DNA from: JAMXLO01 sp037201625
Lineage (GTDB): Bacteria > Pseudomonadota > Alphaproteobacteria > Acetobacterales > Acetobacteraceae
Assembly: GCA_037201625.1 (NCBI GenBank)
Contig: JBBCGR010000003.1
Span: 2,232,001 to 2,296,000 of the forward strand
DNA length: 64,000 nt
Reading direction: 5' to 3'
A model generated the notes under the pieces. That model had not been told where the DNA came from and made no database searches. It saw only the letters and a list, made by a program, of their open reading frames with translations. Positions 1-8,291 of the stretch are shown here, one piece after another (positions within the stretch are counted from its first letter, which is position 1; each line of letters starts with the position of its first letter). The position numbers were made by a program, and so were the translations under genes.

Positions 1-489
1 CAGGAAGCCGGACGCCACCATGAACCAGCCGACCGCCCCCTGCAGCCCGCCGAGGACGAACAGCACGGCAAGACGCGGGCGGAGCCGCCGTTCGATCCGC
101 CCGGTCACCCAGAACCAGATCAGCGGCCCGAGGAAGGCGATGCCGATCAGCCGGCCCCACAGCCGGTGGCTCCACTCCAGCCAGAAGATCCGCTTGAACC
201 CGTCGAGGCCGAAACCCTCGTTGACCAGCGCGTATTGCGGAATCTGCTGGTAGAGGCGGTACAGCCGGTGCCACTCCGCCTCATTCAACGGCGGCAGCGC
301 GCCGGCGAAGGGCGCCCATTCCATGATCGAGAGACCGGACCCGGTCAACCGCGTCACGCCGCCCAGCGCGATCATGACCAGCACCATCGCGGCGACGCCG
401 AACAGCCACATCGCGACCAGCCGGCGGCCCCGGCCCGCCGCGCGGTCTTCCGGCGGGGCCCCGGGGAAGTCGCGAACGTCGAACGGCAT
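1..489 (-). CDS. ctaA: Heme A synthase (COX15/CtaA), C-terminus cut by window edge
   Basis: Converts heme O to heme A for cytochrome c oxidase; integral membrane protein. The reverse strand reads openly from an ATG at 489 to the window edge (163 codons). A first membrane segment at about residues 27-43 is followed by GGVTRLTGSGLSIMEWAP, the family signature, then LNEAEWHRLYRLYQQIPQY and FWLEWSHRLWGR, which carries a conserved heme-ligand His. A second hydrophobic stretch ends with GAVGWFMVASG. About half of the usual 340-370 residues is present. It is transcribed divergently from hisS across 135 bases. Family assignment is firm; only the missing end is unknown. Confidence 0.93.
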   Translation of the reverse strand, partial: MPFDVRDFPGAPPEDRAAGRGRRLVAMWLFGVAAMVLVMIALGGVTRLTGSGLSIMEWAPFAGALPPLNEAEWHRLYRLYQQIPQYALVNEGFGLDGFKRIFWLEWSHRLWGRLIGIAFLGPLIWFWVTGRIERRLRPRLAVLFVLGGLQGAVGWFMVASGFL

Positions 490-570
490 CCGGACACTAT
501 AGGCGGGCAGGCCTTACGCGGATACTGCGGCTGCTTGCAAATGGCGTGCGAAACACGACCGTTGTATTCC

Positions 571-598
571 TTGCGCCGCGAAGCCACACAGCTACGTT
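571..598 (+). promoter_or_regulatory. Possible promoter for hisS-prfA
   Basis: TTGCGC at 571-576 and TACGTT at 593-598 are separated by 16 bases and lie 27 bases before the hisS GTG. The match to a sigma-70 type promoter is moderate and was found by eye in a GC-rich background, so it is only a candidate. The gap between ctaA and hisS (490-624) contains no gene. Confidence 0.25.
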
Positions 599-624
599 CT
601 AGCCGCCACCAGCCAGGAAACCAC

Positions 625-1860
625 GTGTCAGGACTCCAGCCCGCCCGCGGCACCCACGATCTGATCGGCGAGGACCAGCGCCGCCATCAGCACGTGATCG
701 ACACCGCCCGTCGCATCGCCGCCGTCTACGGCTTCGACGAGTGGACCACCCCCATCTTCGAGGACACCCGCGTGTTCTCCCGCACGCTCGGGGAAACCTC
801 CGACGTCGTGATGAAGGAGATGTACAGCTTCCAGGACCGCGGCGGCGAAGGCATCACCTTGCGTCCGGAGGCCACTGCCGGCGTTTGCCGCGCGCTGGTG
901 AGCAACGGCCTGACGCAGTCGCTGCCGCAGAAGGTGTTCTGCGCCGGCCCGATGTTCCGTTACGAGCGGCCGCAAAAGGGCCGCTACCGGCAGTTCCACC
1001 AGATCGACATCGAACTGATCGGTCCGGCCGAGCCGCTGGCCGATGCGGAGGTGATCGCCTGCGGCTGGACCATCCTCCAGGCCCTGGGCGTCGCCGGCGA
1101 GACGGTGCTGGAGATCAACACGCTCGGCGACAAAGAGAGCCGCGCCGCTTATCGCGACGCGCTGGTGGCCTATTTCACCGCCCACCAGGATCAGCTCTCG
1201 CAGGACAGCCTGGCGCGGCTGGAGCGCAATCCGCTGCGCATCCTCGATTCCAAGGACGAGCGTGACCGCCGCGTGATCGCCGGCGCGCCGACCATTGCGG
1301 GCTACCTGACGGAGGCCGCCGCGGCCTTCTATGCCGGGCTGCAGACCCAGCTAGACCGGTTCGGCGTGCCGTTCCGCGAGAACCCCCGCATCGTGCGCGG
1401 TCTCGACTATTACGGCCACACCGCCTTCGAGTTCGTCACCACGAAGCTCGGCTCGCAGGGCACGGTAATGGGCGGCGGGCGCTATGACGGCCTGGTGGAG
1501 GAGATGGGCGGTCCGGCCACGCCGGCCGTCGGCTGGGCTGCCGGCGTCGAGCGCCTGGCCATGCTGCTGCCGGACCCGCCACGGCTGCCCGCTCCGGTCG
1601 CGGTGGTCCCGGTGGGCGACACGGCGGAAGCGGCGGCGTTGCAGGTGCTCCAGGCGTTGCGTGGTGCCGGCATCCGCGCCGAGATGGCGTATCGCGGCAA
1701 TCTGCGCCGCCGCATGGAGCGCGCGAACCGCATCGGCGCGCGTGCCGCGGTTGTCATCGGCGATGACGACATTGCCCGCGGCGTGGCGCAGGTGAAGGAC
1801 CTGGCGACGGGTGAACAGGAGGCGGTGGCGCTCGCGGGGCTCATCGACCGCCTGCGATGA
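625..1860 (+). CDS. hisS: Histidine--tRNA ligase
   Basis: Charges tRNA-His; class II cytoplasmic synthetase. I start it at GTG 625 (VSGLQPARGTHDLIGED), preceded by AGGAAA; an open frame continues upstream but has no family resemblance. Length 411 residues is normal. Class II motif 2 is seen in PMFRYERPQKGRYRQFHQ, the histidine-specific loop in RGLDYYGHTAFEF, and motif 3 in VGWAAGVERLAMLL. The last 90 or so residues form the anticodon-binding domain (MAYRGNLRRRMERANRIGA). The stop overlaps the prfA start as ATGA, so the two genes are probably translationally coupled. Confidence 0.97.
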   Translation: MSGLQPARGTHDLIGEDQRRHQHVIDTARRIAAVYGFDEWTTPIFEDTRVFSRTLGETSDVVMKEMYSFQDRGGEGITLRPEATAGVCRALVSNGLTQSLPQKVFCAGPMFRYERPQKGRYRQFHQIDIELIGPAEPLADAEVIACGWTILQALGVAGETVLEINTLGDKESRAAYRDALVAYFTAHQDQLSQDSLARLERNPLRILDSKDERDRRVIAGAPTIAGYLTEAAAAFYAGLQTQLDRFGVPFRENPRIVRGLDYYGHTAFEFVTTKLGSQGTVMGGGRYDGLVEEMGGPATPAVGWAAGVERLAMLLPDPPRLPAPVAVVPVGDTAEAAALQVLQALRGAGIRAEMAYRGNLRRRMERANRIGARAAVVIGDDDIARGVAQVKDLATGEQEAVALAGLIDRLR

Positions 1861-2912
1861 GCCTGGACCTGAAACTCGACCGGATCGCGGCGCGCGCCGA
1901 TGAATTGCGCGATCTGCTGACGCAGGGCCTGTCGGGCGAGGCCTATGTGAAGGCGTCGCGCGAACTGGCCGACATCGAGCCGGTGGTGGCGCGCATCGGC
2001 GACCTGCGGGCCGCGGAGCACGCCCAGGAGGACGCCGAGGCACTGCTCGCCGATCCGGAGATGCGCGAACTCGCGGAAGCCGAGTTGCGCGACCTGAAGG
2101 AGCGCATTCCTGCGCTGGAGCACGAGATCCGCATCGCGCTGCTGCCGAAGGATGCGGCGGATGAGCGGGCCGCCATCCTGGAGATCCGTCCGGCGGCGGG
2201 CGGCGACGAGGCCGCGCTGTTCGCCACCGAGCTGTTCGGGATGTACCAGCGCTATGCGGAAACGCATGGCTGGCGCTGGGAAATCCTGGAATACAACGAC
2301 ACTGGGCTTGGCGGCCTGAAGGAGGGCATCGCCGAGATCACCGGCCGCGGCGTGTTCGCGCGGCTGAAATTCGAGTCCGGCGTCCACCGCGTGCAGCGCG
2401 TGCCGGCGACCGAGAGCCAGGGCCGCATCCACACCTCGACCGTGACGGTTGCGGTGCTGCCGGAGGCGGAGGAGGTCGACGTGCAGGTGGACGAAGGCGA
2501 TCTGCGCATCGACGTCTACCGCGCCTCGGGCGCCGGCGGGCAGCATGTCAACAAGACCGAAAGTGCCGTGCGCATCACGCATCTTCCCTCCGGCATCGTG
2601 GTCACGATGCAGGAGGAGAAAAGCCAGCATAAGAACCGCGCCAAGGCGATGAAGATCCTGCGCGCGCGGCTCTATGAGCAGCAGCGTGCGTCATTGCACG
2701 CCACGCGCGCCGCGGACCGCAAGTCGCAGGTCGGCACCGGCGACCGTTCGGAACGGATCCGCACCTACAATTTCCCGCAGGGACGCGTGTCCGACCACCG
2801 GATCGAGAAGACCCTGTACAAGATCGATCGCATCATGGCCGGCGAACTCGACGAGTTCATCGATGCGCTGATCGCCGAGGACCAGGCGGCGCGGCTGACG
2901 GCCGAGGGCTAG
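1857..2912 (+). CDS. prfA: Peptide chain release factor 1
   Basis: Recognises UAA/UAG and triggers peptidyl-tRNA hydrolysis on the ribosome. 351 residues, the usual RF1 length. The stop-codon-reading PAT tripeptide is in QRVPATESQGRIHTS, and the catalytic GGQ loop in SGAGGQHVNKTESAVRITH. The ATG overlaps the hisS stop by 4 bases. In many alphaproteobacteria prmC, encoding the methyltransferase that modifies the GGQ glutamine, follows prfA. Here the next gene is a convergent glycosyltransferase, so prmC must be elsewhere if present. Confidence 0.98.
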   Translation: MSLDLKLDRIAARADELRDLLTQGLSGEAYVKASRELADIEPVVARIGDLRAAEHAQEDAEALLADPEMRELAEAELRDLKERIPALEHEIRIALLPKDAADERAAILEIRPAAGGDEAALFATELFGMYQRYAETHGWRWEILEYNDTGLGGLKEGIAEITGRGVFARLKFESGVHRVQRVPATESQGRIHTSTVTVAVLPEAEEVDVQVDEGDLRIDVYRASGAGGQHVNKTESAVRITHLPSGIVVTMQEEKSQHKNRAKAMKILRARLYEQQRASLHATRAADRKSQVGTGDRSERIRTYNFPQGRVSDHRIEKTLYKIDRIMAGELDEFIDALIAEDQAARLTAEG

Positions 2913-3012
2913 AGCGGATTCCGTTCGTGCAGGCTCACGGAATCCGCTCCAGCTCGTTGTCTGAGAGCGTGATTCACCGCTCCTGTGGTTCCACCTGCGC
3001 GGATCACGCTCT
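2912..3012. repeat. Dispersed intergenic repeat, copy 1 (two hairpins)
   Basis: Directly after the prfA stop. A perfect 13-bp stem pairs 2912-2924 (GAGCGGATTCCGT) with 2937-2949 across a 12-base loop. A second 10-bp stem pairs 2964-2973 (AGAGCGTGAT) with 3003-3012 and encloses the smaller palindrome GTGGTTCCAC. Copies 2 (19.6 kb) and 3 (50.5 kb) share the second hairpin. Lying between two convergent genes, it could act as a bidirectional terminator or mRNA-stabilising element; that role is inference. Confidence 0.8.
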
Positions 3013-3056
3013 GACGGCTCAGTCTGCCATCACCCGCCGGCACCAGCCGCTGCCGA

Positions 3057-4280
3057 TCACCCGCCAGCAATGGCCCGATTGATCATCGCCTCGTATGCGC
3101 TGAGGTAGGCGTCCATCGCGAGATGCTTCTCCGCATAGCGCCGCGCCCCTTCGCGCAGGCGGCGTGACAGCGCCGCATCCTCGAGCACCCGCAGTACGCT
3201 CTCCGCCACGCCCTTCGGATCGAAGAACGAGACCAGCAGGCCGTTGTCGTCGTGGGTGATGAACTCGCTGACGGTCGGCGTGTCGCTGCCGATCACCACG
3301 CAGCCGGCGGCCAGCGCTTCGCGCAGCGACCACGATGCGACGAACGGATAGGACAGGTAGACGTGCGCATCCGAGCGCTGCAGCATCGCGACATAGGTTT
3401 CATACGGGATGCGGCCGGGGAACAGCACGCGCTGCGGATCGATGTCGTCGCCGACCTCCGCCATCATCTTCTGTCGCCAGGTGCCCTGGGCCGGCGGCAT
3501 GCCGTAGCTGATGCCGTCGGCGCCCACCATCACGACACGGATGTCCTTGCGCGCCCGCAGCAGATGCGGGATGGCGCGCATCATCACATGGAAGCCGCGA
3601 TACGGCTCCAGGTCGCGCGCGACATAGGTCACCAGCTTCTCGTTCGGCCGGATCGTGACATCGCCGATCTTCAGGCTGCGCCGCCGTGCCTGTGCGCTCG
3701 GTTTGCAGATGTCCAGGTTGACGCCTTCCGGGAGCAGCGAGATGAACTCGTGCGACCACTCGGGATAGGTGGAGCGCTGCCATTTGGTGGGCGTCTGGCC
3801 ACGGCCACCGAGATTGAGCGCCAGCAGGTTGACCGCGTTCTTCGCGCGGATACGCGGGAAGTCGCTCACCAGCGTCGGGAATTCCGGATCGAAACCGACA
3901 TCGATGCCGTGCGGGCAATAATAGAACTCGAAATAACCCAGCAGCGGCACATCGGGCCACACGTCGCGGATGTTCAGCAGTTCGCCCCAGCCGTGGTGGC
4001 CAAGGATGACGTCCGGCTCGAAGCCGAGTTGCTTCAGATTGCCGGCCGTATGCGCCACGACCTCCGCACGCCGCGCCGCGGCATCGAGTTCGCGCGTGAC
4101 GATATGCGCCTCCGCCGCTGCGGGGTGCGGCTTCGGATAGGGCACCGTCTGGACGCCCTGCAACTGGTTGCCGTTCGGCTCGGTGATGAACACCACGTCG
4201 TGCTGTTTGGACGCGACGAGATGCCGGACAATGTGCAGGTACTGTCCAGGGAAGTTCTGGTGGACGAACAGGTATTTCAC
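3057..4280 (-). CDS. Glycosyltransferase family 4
   Basis: Predicted GT-B-fold, nucleotide-sugar-dependent glycosyltransferase of 407 residues, cytosolic or membrane-associated. The N-terminus MKYLFVHQNFPGQYLHI is typical of a GT4 subgroup found in proteobacterial surface-glycan clusters. The C-terminal half has PEGVNLDICKP and the donor-site region YLSYPFVASWSLREALAAGC followed by VIGSDTPTVSEFI, the usual GT4 E-x7-E neighbourhood. It is the last gene of the minus-strand set that begins at 13728, lying 49 bases after the preceding gene. Acceptor and sugar cannot be told from sequence; the secreted product of the neighbouring transporter or a surface polysaccharide are both possible. Confidence 0.9.
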   Translation of the reverse strand: MKYLFVHQNFPGQYLHIVRHLVASKQHDVVFITEPNGNQLQGVQTVPYPKPHPAAAEAHIVTRELDAAARRAEVVAHTAGNLKQLGFEPDVILGHHGWGELLNIRDVWPDVPLLGYFEFYYCPHGIDVGFDPEFPTLVSDFPRIRAKNAVNLLALNLGGRGQTPTKWQRSTYPEWSHEFISLLPEGVNLDICKPSAQARRRSLKIGDVTIRPNEKLVTYVARDLEPYRGFHVMMRAIPHLLRARKDIRVVMVGADGISYGMPPAQGTWRQKMMAEVGDDIDPQRVLFPGRIPYETYVAMLQRSDAHVYLSYPFVASWSLREALAAGCVVIGSDTPTVSEFITHDDNGLLVSFFDPKGVAESVLRVLEDAALSRRLREGARRYAEKHLAMDAYLSAYEAMINRAIAGG

Positions 4281-4329
4281 GCGGTGGCGACCTCAGCCTG
4301 GCGAATAAGGCGTAGCCCGGCTGAGCGGG

Positions 4330-5304
4330 TCAGCGCGTACGCCTGGTCGGCTTTGCCGGCTTGGCGGCAGGCTTCGCCGGCGCTGCGGGACGGGGCGCTG
4401 CTGCCCGGGTGGCCGGTGCGGGATCGCTGGTCCGGCTTCGCGGCGTGCGCGGTGCCGCCTCGCCGCCGCGGCGGTCGATCACCACCCGGAACGCTTCCAG
4501 CGCGGCCAGGCTCTCGGCCTCGCAGGTTTCGCCGGCCGGTACCGGCCCGACGGTGCTGCCGTCGACGAAGGTCGCCGAATAGCTGCATTCGTAGGTCTTC
4601 GCGGCGTTGCCCTTGAGGCGCACCTTGAGGCCCAGCAGCGGCAGCGCCATGCCACGGCTGCCGCAGAACTTGCCGCCCTCGATCCACGGCGACAGCCAGC
4701 CACGGCCGAGAACGGCCTGGTACTCGACGTCGGACGCGTCGATGCCGTCGTGCGGGGTCAGGCTGAAGCCTTCGATCCATTGCCGGCTGCCGCGCGCGCC
4801 GGCCCAATCGCCCAGCTTGCCCGGCATGTCGCCGGTCCGCTGCACGTGCACCACGACATCGGCCTCCTCGAGGGCCGCCGCGTCGGGCGCGTCCTGGGCG
4901 GGTGCCGCGGCTGGCGCCTCGCCGGCGGCATCCGCACCGAGGCGCATCACCTGCAGCCGAGGGGCCGTGTCGGGCGGCGCCGACGGAGACTGATAGACGG
5001 TGACCAGGACCTGCGCCGGCCCTTCGGCCACGCGGATCAATGCCGCCGTGTCGCTGCCATTCATCCAGCCGTCGTCACGGAACGTGCTGATGCTGACCAC
5101 CTCGGGCCGGCCGGCCGGTCCTGGCGGCAACGAAATGCGCACGCCGGGCAAGCCCGAACGATCATTCGCCGCCGGCGCACCCGGCACCTGAAACACGCAG
5201 AACACGCCGGTGTCCAACGTCATCAGGTGCCCGGACACCTTCAGCTCCGCGACCCGCTCCTGGGGAGCGGGAGGGTTGGGGACGGCGGTGCCGGCTTCGG
5301 ACAT
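4330..5304 (-). CDS. Uncharacterised protein with a ChW-like Trp/Gly module
   Basis: 324 residues, no signal peptide or membrane segment seen. Residues 1-110 form a Pro/Gly-rich domain (LKVSGHLMTLDTGVFCVFQV). A linker rich in Ala, Pro and Asp follows. Around residues 190-230 is YQAVLGRGWLSPWIEGGKFC, then CGSRGMALPLLGLKVRLKG. The spacing of G-W-x2-W, the following glycines and the hydrophobic strand resembles the clostridial hydrophobic-W (ChW) repeat, but this is pattern recognition without a search. Four Cys (two around the module) could form disulphides. The last 45 residues are a basic Ala/Pro/Lys tail. The gene sits between two glycosyltransferase genes in the secretion operon. A role as carbohydrate-binding or target protein is inference only. 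Confidence 0.75.
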   Translation of the reverse strand: MSEAGTAVPNPPAPQERVAELKVSGHLMTLDTGVFCVFQVPGAPAANDRSGLPGVRISLPPGPAGRPEVVSISTFRDDGWMNGSDTAALIRVAEGPAQVLVTVYQSPSAPPDTAPRLQVMRLGADAAGEAPAAAPAQDAPDAAALEEADVVVHVQRTGDMPGKLGDWAGARGSRQWIEGFSLTPHDGIDASDVEYQAVLGRGWLSPWIEGGKFCGSRGMALPLLGLKVRLKGNAAKTYECSYSATFVDGSTVGPVPAGETCEAESLAALEAFRVVIDRRGGEAAPRTPRSRTSDPAPATRAAAPRPAAPAKPAAKPAKPTRRTR

Positions 5305-5405
5305 GTGGTCTCGCTCTCTTCTCGGTTACGGCTGTCGGGTGCGATTGATCCGCTGACGCGACGAGTTGGACTGGCGATGCGATGGGCGCGGCATCATTAC
5401 CAAAG

Positions 5406-8291
5406 TCATTCATGACGCGACAGACCCGCCGCTGCAATAAGCGCGTTGTTGATGGCATGCGCCGGTAGGCCAAGTGGCAGAAGAACGCCTCGGCCGGTGC
5501 GGCGCACACGCTCGGCCTGTGCGCCGATATCGAACACCGCAACGCGCAGCCCCGCACGCCACGCCTCCGCCAGGCTGAGGCACCAGGTCTCCGGAAAGAT
5601 CGACGGCAGCATGCCGTAGGTGGCGTTCTGCGCCTTGATCAATGTCACGACCTCATCGGCATCGTAGCTGCCGGTGATGAAGACCCGGCCCGTGGCGAGC
5701 AGCCGCCGATCGTCGATCGTGTGGCCGACCACGACGAACTCCATCGGCAGCCGGCGCTCGGCGGCATCGCGCGCGCAGTCCAGCACGACCTGGTAGCCCT
5801 TGTGAACGCCGATCGCACCGACGATGCAGATGCGGCAGGCCGATGTCGGCGATGGCGGCGGCGGCGGCGGCGGATCGCCGATCTCGGCATCAGCCTCGTG
5901 CGGCTGCACGGTGGGCCGGATCGCCGGGAAGTGCCGCTGCAACCGAGCGGCCGTATCCTCGGACGGGACGACGACGCGGCGGGCGCCTGCCAGCAGCGCC
6001 GCGGAACGTTGCCGCAGCGCCGCCACGGTGATGGTCTCATCGATCAGGCCGCCGGCGTCGGCAACGCACGCCTCGCATGCCGTCACGGCCGGTTCGCCGC
6101 AATAGCGCTGGGTCGGTCCGACCAGCGCCACGCGCCCGCACAGCCAAGCATAGTCGTGCACGTGCACGTCGTACGGCACGCCGAGACCGGTGGCGAGGCC
6201 CGCCACCGCGGGATGATGGCCGACCAGGTGGTGTACTTCCACGGCCACGGGACGCTCGCGCGCCAGCAGGCGGCGCAGCATCGGCAACTCGTCCGGCATG
6301 GCAAAGCGCAGGTTGGGGAAGCCCCGCCCGGTGCCGTCGCCGACGGTGACGCAGCGTGTGCCGTCGGGACGCCGGGAGGGGCGCAGCACCACGGCGCGGA
6401 GGCCCGCATCGCCATGCCGATCGACCGACGCCGCGATCTGCCGCTCCACCCCGCCGCCGGATCCGTGGGTCACCAGTACGATCGCCCGGCCACCGCGCCG
6501 CCGCCCTGCCTGCCAGCGCGCCAGGTCCAGCCGGTGGCGCGCCTCGGCCAGCGGATCCGCCCGCGCGAAGGCCTCGACGAGCGCCTCGTATCCCGGATGC
6601 AGTCGCTCCAGCAGGGCGGCATTGCGCGCTTTCAGATGCCGCGCCGCGGCACCGAACGAGCCGCTGCCGACATGCGCGACGAACACGCCCGGCGCGGCCA
6701 CGTGCCGCCAGCCGAGATGGCGGGCGCGCAGGCAGAAATCGTTCTCCTCGCCGTAGCCCTGGGCGAACAGGTCGGCACGGAACAGGCCGACCGAGTCGAG
6801 GCAGGCGCGCCGGACATACAGGCAGAAGCCGACGCCCACCGGGATCTCGACCGACAATCCGCCATTCTGCAGGCGCGCCATCGCGTCGAGGCGGATCGTC
6901 TGGTCGAGGTCCGGCGTGTCATTGCCGCCGCCAGGGTCCGGGTAGCTCAGGATCGTGGCGTCGTTCGACAAGGGCGTTACCGTGCCGATGTCCGGCGCGG
7001 CGTAGGCGACGGCGCGCATTGCCTGCAGCCAGCCAGGAGGCACCAGCGTGTCGCTATTCAGCAGCACGACGTCGCGGCCCGCCGCGAAGCCGATGCCGAT
7101 ATTGGCGCTGGCCGCAAAGCCCAGGTTGCGCGCATTGCGCACCAGCCGGATGCGCCGCCGCCGTGCCAGCCCATCGAGCGCCGCCACGAGTTCGGGATCA
7201 GGCGATGCATCGTCGACCACCACCAGCCGGCTCGAACGCGGCAGGTCGGCGAGAACGCTCTCGAGGCATGCCAGCGTGTGGCCGATGCCGCCATGCACCG
7301 GCACCACCACGTCGACCGGCGGTGACGACCGGGACGTGGTCGCGGGGCGTGTAGCGACATGCGCCGCCACCGGCATGGCGGCAGGCGGCGCCAGACGCGG
7401 CGGACGCGTCACGGCTGCCGGATACAGCGCGGCCAGCGTGGCGGCCGCGGCGGCGGCGGCCACCTGTTCGGCACGCGGATCGAGCGGACTGCCCAGCAGG
7501 TCGCGCCCATCCCGGCCGCGGACATGCAGCAGGCCGCCGAGGCCTGCCAGGTCGGCGGACGGCACGAAGAAACCGCGTGGCCGGCCGAGTAGTCCGCTAT
7601 GGTCGATCTGCACGTCGATCTCGGTGGCGACGCAGTCGATCCGGCCGGACCCTTTCGCCGGTCGGATCGTCAGCAGAGGGTCGCGGTCCGGATCCCCGGG
7701 ATGCCACGCCCAGCCGGCGAGGCCGCCCTCGCGGGAGGTCACGCATCCCGCGGTGGCCGCGATCGCCGCTTCGTCTATCGGGCTGCCGAGAAAGTGCCGG
7801 CCATCAGCGGCGGTCACCACCGGCCCCCGCCAGTCCCTGCGCTGCCGCGCGGTGGCCGGCGGCACCGCGCGCACGATCAGCGTGCCGTCGCTCGCCAGGC
7901 CGCACCAGCCGGGCGCACCCGCCTCGCGGGCGATCGCATCGGCCAGCGCCGCCACGGCCGGGTCGGGCACGTGCCGGCGCAGGGCCCCCGCCAGCGCTTC
8001 CGCCGCGCCGGCCGCGTCCCCAAGTCGACGGCGCGCCGTGGCGAGGCCCAGCCAGGCCTCCCGGACGTCGTTCTCCTGGGTGATGGCGGCGAACAGCGCC
8101 GCAGCCCGCATGTCGTCATGGCCGAGGCAGGCGGTGGCCAGCGCCAGCTTCAGGGTCTGGTCGCGCGGCGCCAGACGGGAGGCGCGATCCAGCCAGCGCC
8201 GTGCCTCCGCCCCAAGCCCGACAGCGATCTCCGCCTGGCCACGCTGGAACGCCTCGAAAGCGAGTGCCGCGGTCTCAGCAAGCTCGGTCAG
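5406..8291 (-). CDS. Double glycosyltransferase: TPR-like + GT2 + GT4
   Basis: A protein of about 961 residues with four parts. Residues 1-110 are helical and TPR-like (RRWLDRASRLAPRDQTLKLA). Residues 130-300 contain a linker with LAGWAWHPGDPDRDP and two similar GSP(I/L)D motifs. Residues 324-580 are a GT2 domain: VDVVVPVHGGIGHTLACLES, ARNLGFAASANIGIG, LLNSDTLVPPGW, and GYGEENDFCLRA supplying the acidic base. Residues 600-961 are a GT4-like domain with VGAIGVHKGYQVVLDCA and PSIFPETWCLSLAEAWRAG. No ATG, GTG or TTG is available near the start. CTG at 8291 overlaps the TGA of the Sel1 gene exactly as CTGA, where ATGA would be normal; the alternative is ATG 8111, which would remove part of the TPR region. 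It probably adds two sugars in sequence to one acceptor. Confidence 0.85.
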   Translation of the reverse strand: MTELAETAALAFEAFQRGQAEIAVGLGAEARRWLDRASRLAPRDQTLKLALATACLGHDDMRAAALFAAITQENDVREAWLGLATARRRLGDAAGAAEALAGALRRHVPDPAVAALADAIAREAGAPGWCGLASDGTLIVRAVPPATARQRRDWRGPVVTAADGRHFLGSPIDEAAIAATAGCVTSREGGLAGWAWHPGDPDRDPLLTIRPAKGSGRIDCVATEIDVQIDHSGLLGRPRGFFVPSADLAGLGGLLHVRGRDGRDLLGSPLDPRAEQVAAAAAAATLAALYPAAVTRPPRLAPPAAMPVAAHVATRPATTSRSSPPVDVVVPVHGGIGHTLACLESVLADLPRSSRLVVVDDASPDPELVAALDGLARRRRIRLVRNARNLGFAASANIGIGFAAGRDVVLLNSDTLVPPGWLQAMRAVAYAAPDIGTVTPLSNDATILSYPDPGGGNDTPDLDQTIRLDAMARLQNGGLSVEIPVGVGFCLYVRRACLDSVGLFRADLFAQGYGEENDFCLRARHLGWRHVAAPGVFVAHVGSGSFGAAARHLKARNAALLERLHPGYEALVEAFARADPLAEARHRLDLARWQAGRRRGGRAIVLVTHGSGGGVERQIAASVDRHGDAGLRAVVLRPSRRPDGTRCVTVGDGTGRGFPNLRFAMPDELPMLRRLLARERPVAVEVHHLVGHHPAVAGLATGLGVPYDVHVHDYAWLCGRVALVGPTQRYCGEPAVTACEACVADAGGLIDETITVAALRQRSAALLAGARRVVVPSEDTAARLQRHFPAIRPTVQPHEADAEIGDPPPPPPPSPTSACRICIVGAIGVHKGYQVVLDCARDAAERRLPMEFVVVGHTIDDRRLLATGRVFITGSYDADEVVTLIKAQNATYGMLPSIFPETWCLSLAEAWRAGLRVAVFDIGAQAERVRRTGRGVLLPLGLPAHAINNALIAAAGLSRHE

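Noticed and set aside
166..624. N-terminal extension of HisS
   Set aside because: Antisense to ctaA for most of its length and absent from the HisS family.
5850..5880. GGC-rich simple repeat in the GT2-GT4 gene as a phase-variation tract
   Set aside because: It encodes a short Pro run in a linker and its imperfect units do not suggest a contingency locus.
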